DNA from: Theocolax elegans
Lineage: Eukaryota > Arthropoda > Insecta > Hymenoptera > Cerocephalidae
Reading direction: 5' to 3'
Assembly: GCA_026168455.1 (NCBI GenBank)
Contig: CM047431.1
Span: 15,674,183 to 15,738,182 of the forward strand
Length of the DNA stretch: 64,000 bases
The position numbers were made by a program, and so were the translations under genes. Below the pieces are notes generated by a model. It did not search any database and was not told the DNA's origin. It was given only the letters and a program-made list of their open reading frames with translations. Numbering within the stretch: position 1 is the first letter of the stretch; every line of letters starts with the position of its first letter. Shown one piece after another: positions 47,424-58,941 of the stretch.

Positions 47424-47630
47424 TTTCGACGATGAGGAACTAGATGATGGAAGATTAAGGATGTCCGATTCGTTATGTATAGGAATAAGCTGCCCTCCCT
47501 TGGTTTTTCGCATATAAACATTAAGATTTTTGACTATAGGCCTCGCATAGCCTAAGTCAGAAGAATGACGAATAGCCTTTGACAATAATACATGTAATTT
47601 TTTGGGCCATAGCGCACGCAGAAATATTTG
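47424..47630 (-). pseudogene. LINE ORF1, C-terminal remnant
   Basis: The minus strand reads IFLRALWPKKLHVLLSKAIR, then YARPIVKNLNVYMRKTKGG and a Ser run, stopping at TGA 47421. The same block occurs in the LINE at 53040-53130 (IRPLWPKPVFDL, YVRPVVINLNVY). It is truncated at the 5' junction near 47630. Confidence 0.75.
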
Positions 47631-47631
47631 C

Positions 47632-49500
47632 TTTTCAGATCTTTAGTTAGCCAAGGGGCAGGACGTAAACGTATTTTTCTATTTAAAAATGGTGCAAATT
47701 TATCTAAATTTGTGATAACAATTGACCGTAATGAATCTAAGTATGAATCAACGGCCCATGTATTAATAGATGAACTTCGAATACTTTCTAGATCAGAGGT
47801 GATTGAGTTCGCGAAAACACTATGAGAGAAGTTTTTAAAGTCACGGTGAGTACAAACGTTATAACGAGTAATAATAGTAAGTAACTTATAATCAATTATT
47901 TGATTGCTTTGATTTGATAATCTTATCATACGAATCGGTAATTATAACATTTAGCCAGGTATCCGAGCAATCTCTATAACGTGTGGCATTAAAAGGGACA
48001 CGATGTAAAAGGTATTCTTTAATTAGATCACGCAAATGAATACTATAATAATCATTAGCGAGTAAATTTGAATTTAAATCACCAGCTATAATAATATTAC
48101 TATATAGATGCGCTCTGTCCTGTATTGCACTTAAAAATGTTGTCAAAACATGTCCCTTCGGTCTGCTATAAACAATGACGACAAGAATTTTCGTGTTGTT
48201 AATTGATAATTCCAAAAGTAGCTACTCAATATCATCAAGGTTAGATATTTGAGAATCATCCAATAACTTATAGCTAATAACATTACGTATATAACAAGCG
48301 ACGCCATCACCCTGCATATAATCGCGCTCTCCAGTAATTGATGGTAGACCTCGATCATTGCGTATTAATGAGTAATTTGCTATATTGTAAATAGCATTTG
48401 ACCGATTTGAGGTCAACCATGTCTCCGAGATAGATCAAATGTCGATATTTTCAGTTAGAAGAAAAGATTCAATTTCAGAATAATGGTCTATAATGGAATT
48501 TGCGTTTATTTGACTTACACGAATAAAGTAAGGACAAGTTGACTTTCACTGAGTATTTACAATATTATTTGAAGATAGTCATTGCAAGGTATCTAAATCA
48601 GCTGCAGTGCCAATTTGGATGCGTTGTGAATTATCATTTTTACGTACATAAATTTTACTATTGCGAGTTCAAATATACTTATAATTTAACGGTTGAAGTT
48701 TTGTTTTAGTCAGCAATCGCATTTCACGGACAGCTTAAAGTAACGTTTCATATATATTAATCTCTCTATCAGCAGAATTACTCGCATTTTCAGTGAAATT
48801 TCCATACTTAATAGTAGCAAATTTAATTTCGGGTGATTTAAAACGAATAATAAAAGATTTCGTATCAAAAGGTCGTTTCGTCGATGTCGAGGCAGATGTA
48901 AGAGGATCAACATTAGTCAAGTTGAAAGGTCAAACATCTAAGATATCACCAATTAGATGTTCCAACTTTAACAAAGATAAAATTTTACAAGAAAGTTCAT
49001 ATAGTGTCACATCACAATTCAGTGGGACACCCGATACTATAATTTGAGTATTTGGTAGCGCGAAGAATTGTTGGTCTTTAAGTTGTTGCAGAGAAGCAAC
49101 TTCGCATTTCAAAGCACTAATAGGCGCATTATGGCCTTCAACATTCTCATTAATTTTATCTAACTTAGTGTTAAGCGCTTATTTTTTACATTTGCATCCG
49201 CAAAAAGAAATGTCATTCGTTGCGATGTCGAAAGCGATTCCCAACTTAGCGCCAAATTCATTTTAGAAATCTCACTATTTAGTACGATAATCGAATTATT
49301 GGTATTGGTAGTATCAGAATTTGAACAGTTTAGTAAATCCGAATTTACATTACGAGCAGTATCGACGACAGAGTGGCGAGCAGAAATAGATTTCGTAAGA
49401 CAAGATTTATTAATAAGAGAATTATTATACTGTATGTTATCAAACGTTTCGCTTAAGTTTGTTTGACAACAAATAATTTGTTACAGACTTCACAAACTCT
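47632..49500 (-). pseudogene. ORF1 and endonuclease of the host LINE, decayed
   Basis: The endonuclease part (48480-47640) shows SISETWLTSNRS, GDGVACYIRNVISYKLL, ILVVIVYSRPKG, IIIAGDLNSNLL and DTWLNVIITD, then linker APWLTKDLKS. ORF1 (49480-48560) shows NTQIIVSGVPLNCDVTLYEL and later FIIRFKSPEIKFATIKYG. Stops interrupt it at several places, mostly TGA (48429, 48550, 48580). TGA where CGA might have stood would fit CpG decay. Its RT lies beyond the inserted LINE. Confidence 0.72.
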
Positions 49501-50322
49501 TAAACATATAGAGATACTTTTACGGCACCCAAAAAAAGTAATTATATTCGATTGCAATTTAAAAGGCATCTAGACAGTCACACCAATGTGATATTAATAA
49601 TAGCAGTAAGGAGCACTACAAATAATATCAAACACAGTAGTCGTACCTATTAAGACTTACTGAAATTAACGATGTACTATATAAAAGGCGAAATTAAAAA
49701 TTCTAAACATTTCGACCACAAATTACGTGAGTATAGTAGGTAACAAAGATTCATAACTCGATATTCAATTAATTTACATATTTAAATAGTCGCGCGCAAA
49801 AATTCAAAAATACTCTTGTCGCCCTCTAGCGGATAAACTGAGTTTGTCTAACCTAACTAACTAAGTAAAAATAAATGAACGCAATTAAACTATAGCCTTA
49901 ACAGTCAAACAATCTCAATAATATAAATATCGTCTTGCTAAAAAATTGTATAAGACGGTCATAAAACCATAGTCACTAAAATGAAATAAGTCACTCTCTC
50001 AGTTACAACACGGGCATTGGAAACCTTGGAATGTTTAACACTAGACACTGACGCAGTCGTGAAGAAGAGATGGAGGTACTGGACAGTCACAGCCGCGAAA
50101 AATGGAGTTGATCCCATCACGATGCCAAGATTAGTTATGCAAATTAAATTAGTATCGACTCCAAAGACTCAAGTATAAACGCACTATTCGTATATCGCCA
50201 AATGAGCCCTCGAAGACCAATATTTCTGTAATAAAGAGAAAGCCTCCAAGCAAGAATTGAGTGCTCCATAAAGAAAGTATTTGTGAGACCTAAACTAAGG
50301 AACGTCTACTAACTTACCAAGA
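49501..50322. other. Possible LINE 5' region and unassigned DNA
   Basis: Between the ORF1 remnant and the next LINE tail. No gene recognised; some of it is probably the 5' untranslated region of the host LINE. Confidence 0.4.
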
Positions 50323-50343
50323 GAGATTGATTGATTGATTGAA

Positions 50344-52900
50344 TTAATTGTTTGGCCTTTTGGGGTAGAAACCCCGTAAGCACTGATTGAGAAAAAAAAT
50401 ACATTGTACACGCAATAAACATAAAAATACGTGATCACGTCTCGCTACGTTGCCCCATACAAATGTCACACACGCGTTCATCAGTCTCTGAAGTTTAAGG
50501 TTCCTGGACTGATCTACATCATTGTAGACTGCACACGCGTAATCAAAATGTGGAAAAATAAATGTTTCTACAACGTTCTTTCGGAGTTTCAATGACAAAG
50601 ATTTGTTCTTATAACGCAGCGAGTGTAGGACCCCGTGAACACGCCTTGAGATTGCCATAACTTGCTTCAACCAGACGAGGGTAGGAGTGATCAAAATTCC
50701 AAGCGACTTTACCGCATTTTCATAATCCAAATAATCATTACATAATCTGACCCTCGGAGTACTGTCCAGGTTGATACGAGCTTAAAAGGCCTGACTACCC
50801 AGGATCATAACCTTCATCTTTTCCACATTTAATTTGAGACCGTTATTAATCACTCATCTGGCTATTACATTCGCATCTTGTAAAACGCGTTAAACACCAA
50901 TGTCAAGGTCAGATGGAAAAAAACGAATAGTAGACCTGGGCGTCATCGGCAAATAACATATAATTACGGTATTTGAGGACCTTGGGCAAATCATTAATAA
51001 AAATGGAGAACAGAACAGAACCTACGACACTGCCCTGAGGTACACCCGCGTTCACTTCGAGCCAATCCGACAACATGCCAATCTCATCTACTACGGCTTG
51101 TGTGCGGCCAACAAAATATCTAAAGAACCAATTAAGTACAATATCGGAACACAACTTCTCGATAAGTTGATCGTGGGGTACAGTATCAAAGACCTTGGTG
51201 AAGTCGAACAAGACTAGAATCGTGATCCTCCTAGAGTCGATACCCCTTCTTACATCAAGTACACCTAGAAGAGCTGATTGAGTACTATGGCTCAACCAGC
51301 TAATCGTGCACTAATCTTTCTAAAATCTTCGAGAGCTCACAGAGTTTGGCAATTGGTCTTGTGACATAGCACGACTCTATCCTGCCCGACTTCGCCAACG
51401 GAAATAGCATGACCTTCTTCCAGCATTCAAGGAAACATCCAGTGGAAAGCAGACTATTAAATAAATCCGTTAGAGGTAACGTGAGTTGTGGTTCTAACAA
51501 TTTTATCATTTTAGTTGTGATGCCATCAACACCTGAGGCCTTCGAGGAAGCTCTAAAGAAGGCGCGCTGAACTTTTTTGGCTGATACAGTACTAAATGAA
51601 TGTGAAGGAGATGAAGGTGATAAATGACATCAATTAGTTAAGATGGACGCAAGTGATTGTATGGAGAGTGGTGGCACATGTTTGGAAATAGATGCAAAAT
51701 GGATGTTGAGTTGATGAGCTGAGAAGTGCTGTAATCATGAAGGGCTCGTCTTAAAGCAGAGACCCATGCTTTTAAGGTACTTCCAAGACTTAGTGGATCA
51801 TTTTTCAGTTCAAAGTTTTCATTCCAGGAAGTGAAACTTACCGTAGTTAAGAGAATTTTCAACGCGGTTCCTCAGTAATTTATAGTTATTATAATCAGAA
51901 GCAGAACCCGAATTACGGAAAAGTCTGAACGCAGCATTTTTGGCTTTAATATCAGCTCTGATTTTTTGCGTAATCCATGGTTTATGCTTGGCTTTAATGG
52001 TGATTAGTTGAAGTGGAGCAATGGCGTGGAAAGTGAGAAGATGATGATGAATTAATACGAGTGGGCTGGTCAGGCCAAATAGGTGAGGGCAGATTAGTAG
52101 TGGGTGGTGAAGAAGAAAGAGGTGAGACATGTGATGATCTATTTATGAATGAGGCAAACGTAGTGGCAAGGAGATGAAGATTGATCTTCTCCAGGTTCCT
52201 TCTCCAGAATCGTTTAACACCAACCTGTATGTTGGCAATCTTCAGACAAATACTAATGGCTTCATGCCCTGCCGCAAAGGGAGCAATTGACTTATTATAA
52301 ATAAAATCCGGTACTTGTTCACGAACCAGGAAAATATCTAACCAACTATGAGAGGATCCCCCCGACGTCACTGCATGGTGTGTCGATTCTGATGGTATAA
52401 GGAAAAGGCCCAAAGCCTCTAGACTCCCCCTCAGCATATTTGCTGCAGTACTAGAAGATTTCATATGAATATTGAAATCACCAGTGAAGACAACATGATT
52501 ATATTTGGGGAGTAGATTTGAGAGAACTTCAAAAAATTTAAATGGATAGACAGCTGAGGGCCTACGATAGACCACTGCCAACATCAACGCCACCGCCTTG
52601 TTCACCAAACGTAAGATACGGAACTCGGGAGCGTTCGAGAAGACTGGGTCGGAATGAGCAATTACATCAACGGCAAAATCGTCGCGAACAAAGGCTGCTA
52701 CTCCACCCCCCTCCTTACCTACCCAATTCAACCGGTGTAAGGTATAGCCCGGCAATTTGAGAATATCGGAAGAATCACATTCGGTAAGGAAGGTTTCGAT
52801 GAACGCAATGACGTCAAAGGAATCCGGATGAACTAATGTTTCAATGGATAAAAAGTGGGTTTTAAGGCGATTTATATTGGTATGAAAGATGAAAAATGAG
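50344..52900 (-). pseudogene. LINE ORF2 pseudogene (endonuclease, RT)
   Basis: The endonuclease block 52755-51994 is open (GKEGGGVAAFVRDDF, VVFTGDFNIHMK, SHSWLDIFLVRE, AAGHEAI). RT blocks lie at 51509-51300 (RPIAKLCELSKILERLVHD), 51295-50909 (LVLFDFTKVFDTVPHDQL, AGVPQGSVVGSVLFSIFIN, LFADDAQVYYSF) and 50730-50344 (HFDYACAVYND). The active site is FADD, but frameshifts separate the blocks. Confidence 0.82.
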
Positions 52901-52929
52901 TTATTGTTGTTGACCCGACCAGACCTGTC

Positions 52930-53751
52930 TCATTTGGTATGAATTGAGAGAGGAGGGAGGTTATTGAGGTCAGCCTCTCAGGTCACACAATTTAAAGGAC
53001 CATCCCTCACCTTGCGCGTATAGACATTTAGATTAATTACTACAGGCCTCACATACCCTAGTTCCTTACTTCTGCGGATCGCCGCTTGTTAAAGGTCGAA
53101 AACAGGTTTTGGCCAGAGTGGTCGAATAAATAGGTTGTTGTCACCTCCTTCTCCGAAAATACTGTGAGCCGTTTTACCCATTAAATGGATGACTTTTTCA
53201 ATCACCACGTCTCTTGCCGCAGCAGATGACAGACGGAAAACTACTCCTCTAAATCGCGGTGAAGCAGATACATTGCCCTCGGCGACAGGTTTCAATTTTG
53301 GAGATCAACACCGAACATCAATAATCTGCTTAGATAGCAGAGACAATTTTAAAATCTCTAATAATTTTTCGATGGCATTGATGTCCGGTAGTGTCATCCT
53401 TAGAGGTAAACCCGTAGCTAATATTTCGCATGTATCCCTCATGGCATCAACGGAGGAGATATTTAGAGGAATAGACGAGTCGCTATTTGATTCAATTTTT
53501 TCGGGGGGGCGGGGGGCGACGCGGGACTCTAACTCGGTATAACGCTCACCGAGGTCAGCTAAACGCGTTTCTGTGGCCGTCTCGAATTGGTCTAGGCGTG
53601 CATTAAGAGCTCATAAATCAGCCCTCATCTCATCTAATTTGCCCTCTACCCGATCAACCTTTTACGCCACCGGTTTAATGTCGGTCTGAATAGATAACTG
53701 TAAGTTGCGCGCGAAAGCTACCATCCACGGTGGCGGAGCGCCTGCCATCGA
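52930..53751 (-). pseudogene. LINE ORF1 pseudogene with coiled coil
   Basis: A likely ATG at 53751 starts MAGAPPPWMVAFARNLQLSI. A heptad-like stretch follows (ALNARLDQFETATETRLADL), then an RNA-binding-like part with FRGVVFRLSSAAARDVVIEK and IRPLWPKPVFDL, ending near YVRPVVINLNVYTRKVRDG. Five or more stops (several TGA) break it. Confidence 0.65.
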
Positions 53752-53800
53752 GTCGGTGTCAACAGTGGTACTGTGCGTGTCCTGATTCGTTATGAAATTC

Positions 53801-54334
53801 CAAGCTCATTCTAAAACGTGTATAGAACACCCGTAAAGATCATAAGGAGCATAAACGTAGATCACTATCTATTATAAATTTGAGTAATCTATAAATAATA
53901 ATCGTAATACATGCGGCGTTCAACAACCCGAATGTAATAAAGTTGCTCCAAATACGTAACTACGTAGATTGAGCGATACGAGAGAAGAAGGCTTCGTCTA
54001 ATATGTTTGCGAAAGATAATCCTTCCATCTGTTAAACTTTTCTCGCGGATCTTTAGTTTGGGAATTTTATAAACTAGAATTTTAAAAACTGACAATTCCT
54101 CATAACATTTTTCGGTTTCTCTTACCCTAACCTTTACAGATATACATTTTGTTATATATACTACTTCTTCAGTAAGTAAGCCAGTGTAACCCGGCCCTGA
54201 CATTGATTGAGAAGTTCTTATATTTAAAAAACTTCCTTACTTCCTTACTTTCCTTACTTTCTTTCCGATTTAATTGTTGCTCCAAGACTTTTCAAAAAGA
54301 AAGCACTTGTTAAAAAATACATTTCCTCAGTGGT
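53801..54334. other. AT-rich noncoding DNA
   Basis: No gene recognised. A CTTAC/CTTCC direct repeat lies at 54230-54265. The 3' part of the SINE may extend here. Confidence 0.4.
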
Positions 54335-54412
54335 GCTAGTATCAATCGGCCGGATTCGGGAATCAAACCTGAGAATACGAACCCAATGCCTTAACCAATC
54401 AAACCATCGCAG
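54335..54412 (-). mobile_element. tRNA-derived SINE head
   Basis: On the minus strand a pol III A box (TGGTTTGATTGGTTAAGGCA, 54407-54388) and B box (GGTTTGATTCCCG, 54369-54357) are spaced as in a tRNA gene. The sequence cannot fold into a full tRNA, and it continues into non-tRNA sequence (CGGCCGATTGATACTAGC), as SINEs do. Confidence 0.65.
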
Positions 54413-54708
54413 ACTTCAGACATCGCTTTACAGTCTGGTAATTTGACCAAGTATATATTTTTTAATAAATACAAAATTCGAATTAGTATACGCAAATAAG
54501 TCAATATTGTTTATATTTTTTTTATTTCGGCAGCGAAATACATATGTTTCGAATTTTCTTATATAAATAATTTCGGATGTTCGGTGCAAATTAAAGTACT
54601 ACCATATACTTTTATAGATCCATATTCTTTATATAAATTACTATTTTTATCATTCACTATTTTTCTCAACTATAAGTGTAAATAATCCGGTGCATAAATT
54701 AGGGAGTA
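54413..54708. other. AT-rich noncoding DNA
   Basis: Nothing recognised. Confidence 0.4.
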
Positions 54709-55034
54709 TTAACCCTTTCACTGGCAATGTATCATATATGATCAAAAAAAATTTGTGCCACAACTGGCGATATATCATATATGATCAAATTGAATAACTG
54801 CTGCATTTTTCAGTCAATTAATTTTAACTTCGGTGTGTAAGAGTTTTGGGGTTTGCTGATTACGAATCTAAGGTCAGAATTAAAAAATTCAAAATGACGC
54901 AAACATAACCATCAAAATTGATTCTGCGTCCCCAAAAGCCTTATATTCATAGTTAATCGTATAATTTCTTTAGTTTATTGTCCTACCATTTTTGGCACGT
55001 ACAGTAAAAAAGGCTGCACCAGTGAAAGGGTTAA
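54709..55034. mobile_element. piggyBac-type MITE with TTAA duplications
   Basis: TTAA at 54709-54712 and 55031-55034 flank a 318-bp element beginning CCCTTTCACTGG and ending CCAGTGAAAGGG. TTAA target sites and CCC-starting ends are the piggyBac signature. No transposase inside. A direct repeat of ATCATATATGATCAAA occurs twice near the left end (about 54730 and 54775), resembling subterminal transposase-binding motifs. Confidence 0.9.
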
Positions 55035-55673
55035 GGTGTATTTACTCAGGTCGCAAGCAGTACAAAGTAATAACTTCCAAAAAGCCTCACGGCTGTCTAT
55101 GATGCCCCTTTGACGAATTTATTGTACCACTTTCTAGCTTTATTTTCTTAAAATTAAGATGTACGGAATTATATCATTTACTAATTTAATGGTTACGTGA
55201 CCTTGTATTTAGACGTCCGAAAAATCGCCATAAACATCCGAATAAACATCACCATTTTGGCAATTTCCTAAACGATCGAAACTACCCGCAAAAATCATAG
55301 GATAAGTGTATATTATATTGATTCTTCAGTTTTGTAAAAGCTTATTACCAATTTGAATAGAGTTATGAATACGTAGACGCTTGCATTGATCTCTTGATAT
55401 TCCACTCAATAAATGATCTTCCGCATTTTTAATCAAAAATTGATGAAAAAAGCGCCGCAAGTGACTACTGTCCCTTCAATTTTGACTTTATAATATCTGT
55501 CTAACACATTTTTAAATTTATGAGTTGCAATAATGATATTATAACTTTAGTTACATGTAAAGTAGGATCCGAAATCAACATTCATCCTCATCAACAAAAG
55601 GACAGATTATTATAAAGGTATAATAGATTACGTTCACAATAAACAACAAAATGAGAAATACACAATTTGAAAA
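55035..55673. other. AT-rich noncoding DNA
   Basis: No gene recognised. Confidence 0.4.
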
Positions 55674-55985
55674 TGGTTATACTACCATCAACTGTTATTG
55701 AAAGTTCAACATCAATGAAACAAAATTATGTCGATGCAATGGCTTTAGTCAATGAATATGGTAAACCTAATCGTTTTATAAATGGAAAGAAATAGCATGC
55801 AGTTACGTTATTGAATTTCAAAAAGAGGATTACTGCATATGCTATTATTTTTAAATAAAAAAGATAAAATCGAGGATTCAAGTAAAGTACAAAAATTAAT
55901 AAGAGCAGAAATTTCTAATGAAAATATTTATCTTCGATTATATATTGTAAAACAATTTATGATACATGGTCCTAATTGGGGAATG
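55674..55985 (+). pseudogene. Helitron Rep N-terminal domain fragment
   Basis: The frame reads MVILPSTVIESSTSMKQNYV, then DAMALVNEYGKPNRFIN, and after a shift KIEDSSKVQKLIRAEISNEN with FMIHGPNWG. These correspond to the Helitron-like N region just before the rolling-circle Rep catalytic motifs. It is a short, frameshifted relic; neither Rep nor helicase is present. Confidence 0.75.
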
Positions 55986-57539
55986 CTGGTGAATATTTGA
56001 TTGAGGGATGCACAACCGTATTTAACGCAAAACTAAATTTGCCTAGATGTGTGTCCTAATTTCTAGAAAAAAAAGGACAGAAGAGCTTTAATTTTATCGC
56101 CCATCGATAAGTTATATGTCTCTTTACACTTTCTTGGAGATTGCTTAAAAATGTCTCAAGATCGCTTTTCTTTGTTCCTTTCAATTAAATGTGGTATCTA
56201 GAGAAAATTTCCTCAGTTCTTTTTTCTTTAGTGCAAAATTCGAATAAGTTCTGTATGTTGGCATCGAAAAGTATGCTTGTTGCTGCGGCTGCTGGTATTG
56301 GCGATATTGATGCTGCTGAGGTTATTCCTGCTATTGTAGATTTTACTACTGTTCGGAAGGGGTAATGCTAAATGTAGCGTTTCTTTTGGAATTTTTATTT
56401 TAGGGTTGTGGCTTGTAGGATGTACTGCTCTGGTGTGCTTGCTCATGCTGCTGCAGTTGTGCTGCTATTTCGTCTTCCCATTACTCACTGGGAAGATTTC
56501 TTCTGTTGATGCTAATGTGTATCCTGCTTCTCGGGCTGTTCTGGTTTATTTGGTTATACTCAATTTCTCTTTGTTCTACTGCTTTTTGCTGCACTATTTT
56601 GAATGCTATGAGTTGAATGTTGATTATCGTCCTGGGGTTGTATTTGTTACGAAGGGATTATTTGATAACTGTTCATCTGTCGGAATTGTTGGAGCTAATG
56701 TAATAAGTAGGTCATAAGACTTTGCGCTTATTCCCAATAGCGTTACCGCTGTCTTTGTAATATATTAATCTACCTCCATCAAAAATTTTCCTCCTTTGGC
56801 TATGACGTGATTCTCGATGTGACGTAAGTAATTTGTAAATATTTTTTAGTAAATCGATGTATCATATCTTTTTGGACACATTGATAGTGGGTAATGATTT
56901 TACCTACTACCCAGTTGTTTTTTTAGGAGTAAAATGTAAAGGGGGTGGTGGTAGTGTTGTGGGGCTGCACCCTGACCACCTAGATATCGTTTTCTTGAAG
57001 AAAGAATTTTTTTTTAAAATCAAGCATAATGGCATGTAGACTTTCGAGTAGACGATGTCCTGATGATTCGGAGGTCACCCTAACCACCTGAACTTCGTCT
57101 CCAGGAAGTGAGAATTCTTATTTAATTCAAATAGCATGTTATATATACCTTATTACTAAAAAAATACCTATTACGGTGCTGCTTATATATTTTTTTAATG
57201 TTATAAAAACATTGTATCTTGAAATTTGACAGAATTACATGTTACTTTATGTTGAATATTGAGTATATTGTAAAAACCTTATTATTTTTGGAGTTTTTGA
57301 AGTATTAGCGTTACACTTGAAAGATACTGCTTCAAATTTTGAATTGTTTTATTGTTGATGTTTTTTAAAAATTTGCAGTGCTACCCTTTAATGGTGCTGC
57401 TAAAAAAACAAAATGATATTAAATTGTTTCACAATTTATAATAAATTCAATTAAGGTACTAATTGAAATCGAATGCAAAAAATTAATTCCGTAAATTTCA
57501 ACATCGGTCAAGAAATTGCTATGCCCCTATTTTCTATTT
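55986..57539. other. Unassigned DNA with Gln-rich coding relics
   Basis: Codons for Gln/His-rich peptide appear on the minus strand at 56250-56340 and 56430-56490 (CAG/CAA-type repeats, decayed). They could be Gag or low-complexity host sequence. Plus frames here (56406-56717, 56857-57039) are unrecognised. Confidence 0.35.
56940..57120 (+). repeat. Imperfect tandem pair of about 65 bp
   Basis: 56955-57012 and 57062-57118 share the cores CACCCTGACCACCT/CACCCTAACCACCT, then CGTTTTCTTGAAGAAAGAATT against CGTCTCCAGGAAGTGAGAATT. Confidence 0.6.
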
Positions 57540-58440
57540 AAAAAACAGAACACGGAGCTGATTAAAGAATATCCATCTCCTAAGAATTTGAAGTAGCTGA
57601 AATGGTTTGTCGGTGAAGCATCTTGGTATAGACGCTTTATGCCTGAATGTGCTAACATAACCGAGCCGTTAATTCATCTGACCAAGAAAGAGCACAAAGT
57701 TATGTGTGGCTAGAAGAACAAGAGAGCGCCTGCAACAGCTTAAACCTCTATTAACGGCAGCGCCTGTTTTGCAAACTCTCAATAAGAATGATGAGTACAA
57801 ATAGACGCTAATAACACTGGTATTGGTGTGATATTGCTACAGATTGGCGGTGGAGAAGAGAGAGTCTTGGAGCTCGCCAGTAGAATCCTCTAATCCACCG
57901 AATACAATTACAGCGTCACAGAAGGAGAGTGCCTGACCATAGTATGGGCGATTAAGAAGTTACCATACATCGAAGGTTACCAGTTTAAAATTGTCACCGA
58001 CCATAGTAGTCTCTGTCGATTATGCCATAAACGTAATTCAACGAGCCGGCCATCTCATCCATCTCTTGGAGCCAGATTACTAAAAATTCCTGACATATTT
58101 CGTGAGTCAAAGTCGTAATTGAGCGGCCAAGAGAATTTACTGATTGGAAGAGTCAAGATGGAAACCTGTATTCGTTTCGGGTGGATACCGAATTGGATGA
58201 CGCCATGGAAGATCAAGACGTTTGGAAGCTGGTCGTACCGGAAAAGCACAGACAGACCATCCTTTGTGAATGCCATAATAATCCGGTAGCTGAACATTTA
58301 GCTCGAGAAGAGACAATTGCTCACGTGGCGAAGTTATATTATTGGGCACGTTACTATGTCGAAGTTAGCGAGTACGTACGCAAGCGTCATATGTGCATAC
58401 GATGCAAAGTGAAGTCAAGTCCTCATATGGGTTAGATGGG
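57540..58440 (+). pseudogene. Ty3/gypsy pol fragment (RT end, RNase H, integrase zinc finger)
   Basis: Blocks in order are EYPSPKNLK then LKWFVGEASWYRRFMPE (RT thumb), IDANNTGIGVILLQ and TEYNYSVTEGECLTIVWAIK then FKIVTDHSSLCRL (RNase H), and CHNNPVAEHLAREETIAHVA then YYWARYYVEVSEYV and CIRC (the H2C2 integrase zinc finger). Stops and shifts occur between blocks. No LTRs are visible. It is on the plus strand, unlike the element at 376-9291, and cannot be compared with it because that copy lacks these domains. Confidence 0.82.
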
Positions 58441-58540
58441 AAGACATGTGGTTAAATAACCATTGCAAGTGATAGAAAAAGATGTTACTTGACCACTTTC
58501 CCGCTTTATACATAGAGTTTGGTATCAGTCTAGTTTTAAT

Positions 58541-58925
58541 ATGGTACATTCCATTTTCATCTCTAGAAAAGTCAGAAAATTTTTTGGATTTAAATACTCA
58601 GCTAACGATTTAAAACCTTTAATTGTTGATAAATATAAATTGTCAGTTTTCGATCGACCTAGTAATCTATCAAACATTTTACCCGACATGCTAATGGTAT
58701 ATATACAGATATGTGTGAACCGTATGTGACGGAAGATAACCAAACACGTTTGTTACGAGTTGTCTCGTTAAACACTACAGATTATACGTATGAAAGAATT
58801 CAAACATTTTTTTCACCAGTGTGTATTATTTAATACCATTCAAACTGTAGAAATAGATATAAGGTATCAACAAGATTAACCTATAGCATTCGATTCTGGT
58901 ACTTTGACATTGACGCTGGACTTTC
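58541..58925 (+). pseudogene. Polinton-like capsid-type gene, C-terminal relic
   Basis: Reads through VRKFFGFKYSANDLKPL and VFDRPSNLSNILPDMLMVY in one frame, then shifts. Position in front of the small basic gene and general pattern suggest a virion protein. Specific identity (major or minor capsid) is not decided. Confidence 0.5.
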
Positions 58926-58941
58926 AACGTCTAAGTAAATA

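Larger units (their letters stand above)
43653..47630 (-). mobile_element. 5'-truncated CR1-like LINE with open ORF2
   Basis: The 3' end shows (GATT)n and (GA)n at 43653-43703, and the 5' edge falls inside ORF1 near 47630. It shares its 3' motif GGGGTTAAACCCCG and its coding blocks with the LINEs at 31586-34130 and 50323-53800. It is inserted in the older LINE. ORF2 is uninterrupted over about 1024 codons, the best preserved non-LTR frame in the window. Confidence 0.85.
35105..49500 (-). mobile_element. Host LINE of the nest (CR1-like), split by two later LINEs
   Basis: Pieces in order on the minus strand are ORF1 and endonuclease (49500-47632), RT C-terminal half (43652-42334), then 3' untranslated region (42333-42278 and 35259-35105). 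The tail is ATCAATC/TCTC-rich at 35105-35135. The gaps are filled by an EN-RT LINE (43653-47630) and a Loa-like LINE (35271-42266). The Loa insertion is clean, with an 11-bp duplication. At the other junction the N-terminal RT is missing, so that insertion involved a deletion. Both insertions have the same orientation as the host LINE. Confidence 0.75.
50323..53800 (-). mobile_element. Decayed CR1-like LINE, near full length
   Basis: The 3' end has (GATT)n at 50325-50342 and a GGGGTAGAAACCCCG motif. ORF2 and ORF1 blocks follow in order on the minus strand, similar to the LINE at 43653-47630 but with many frameshifts and stops. The 5' edge is near 53800. Confidence 0.82.
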
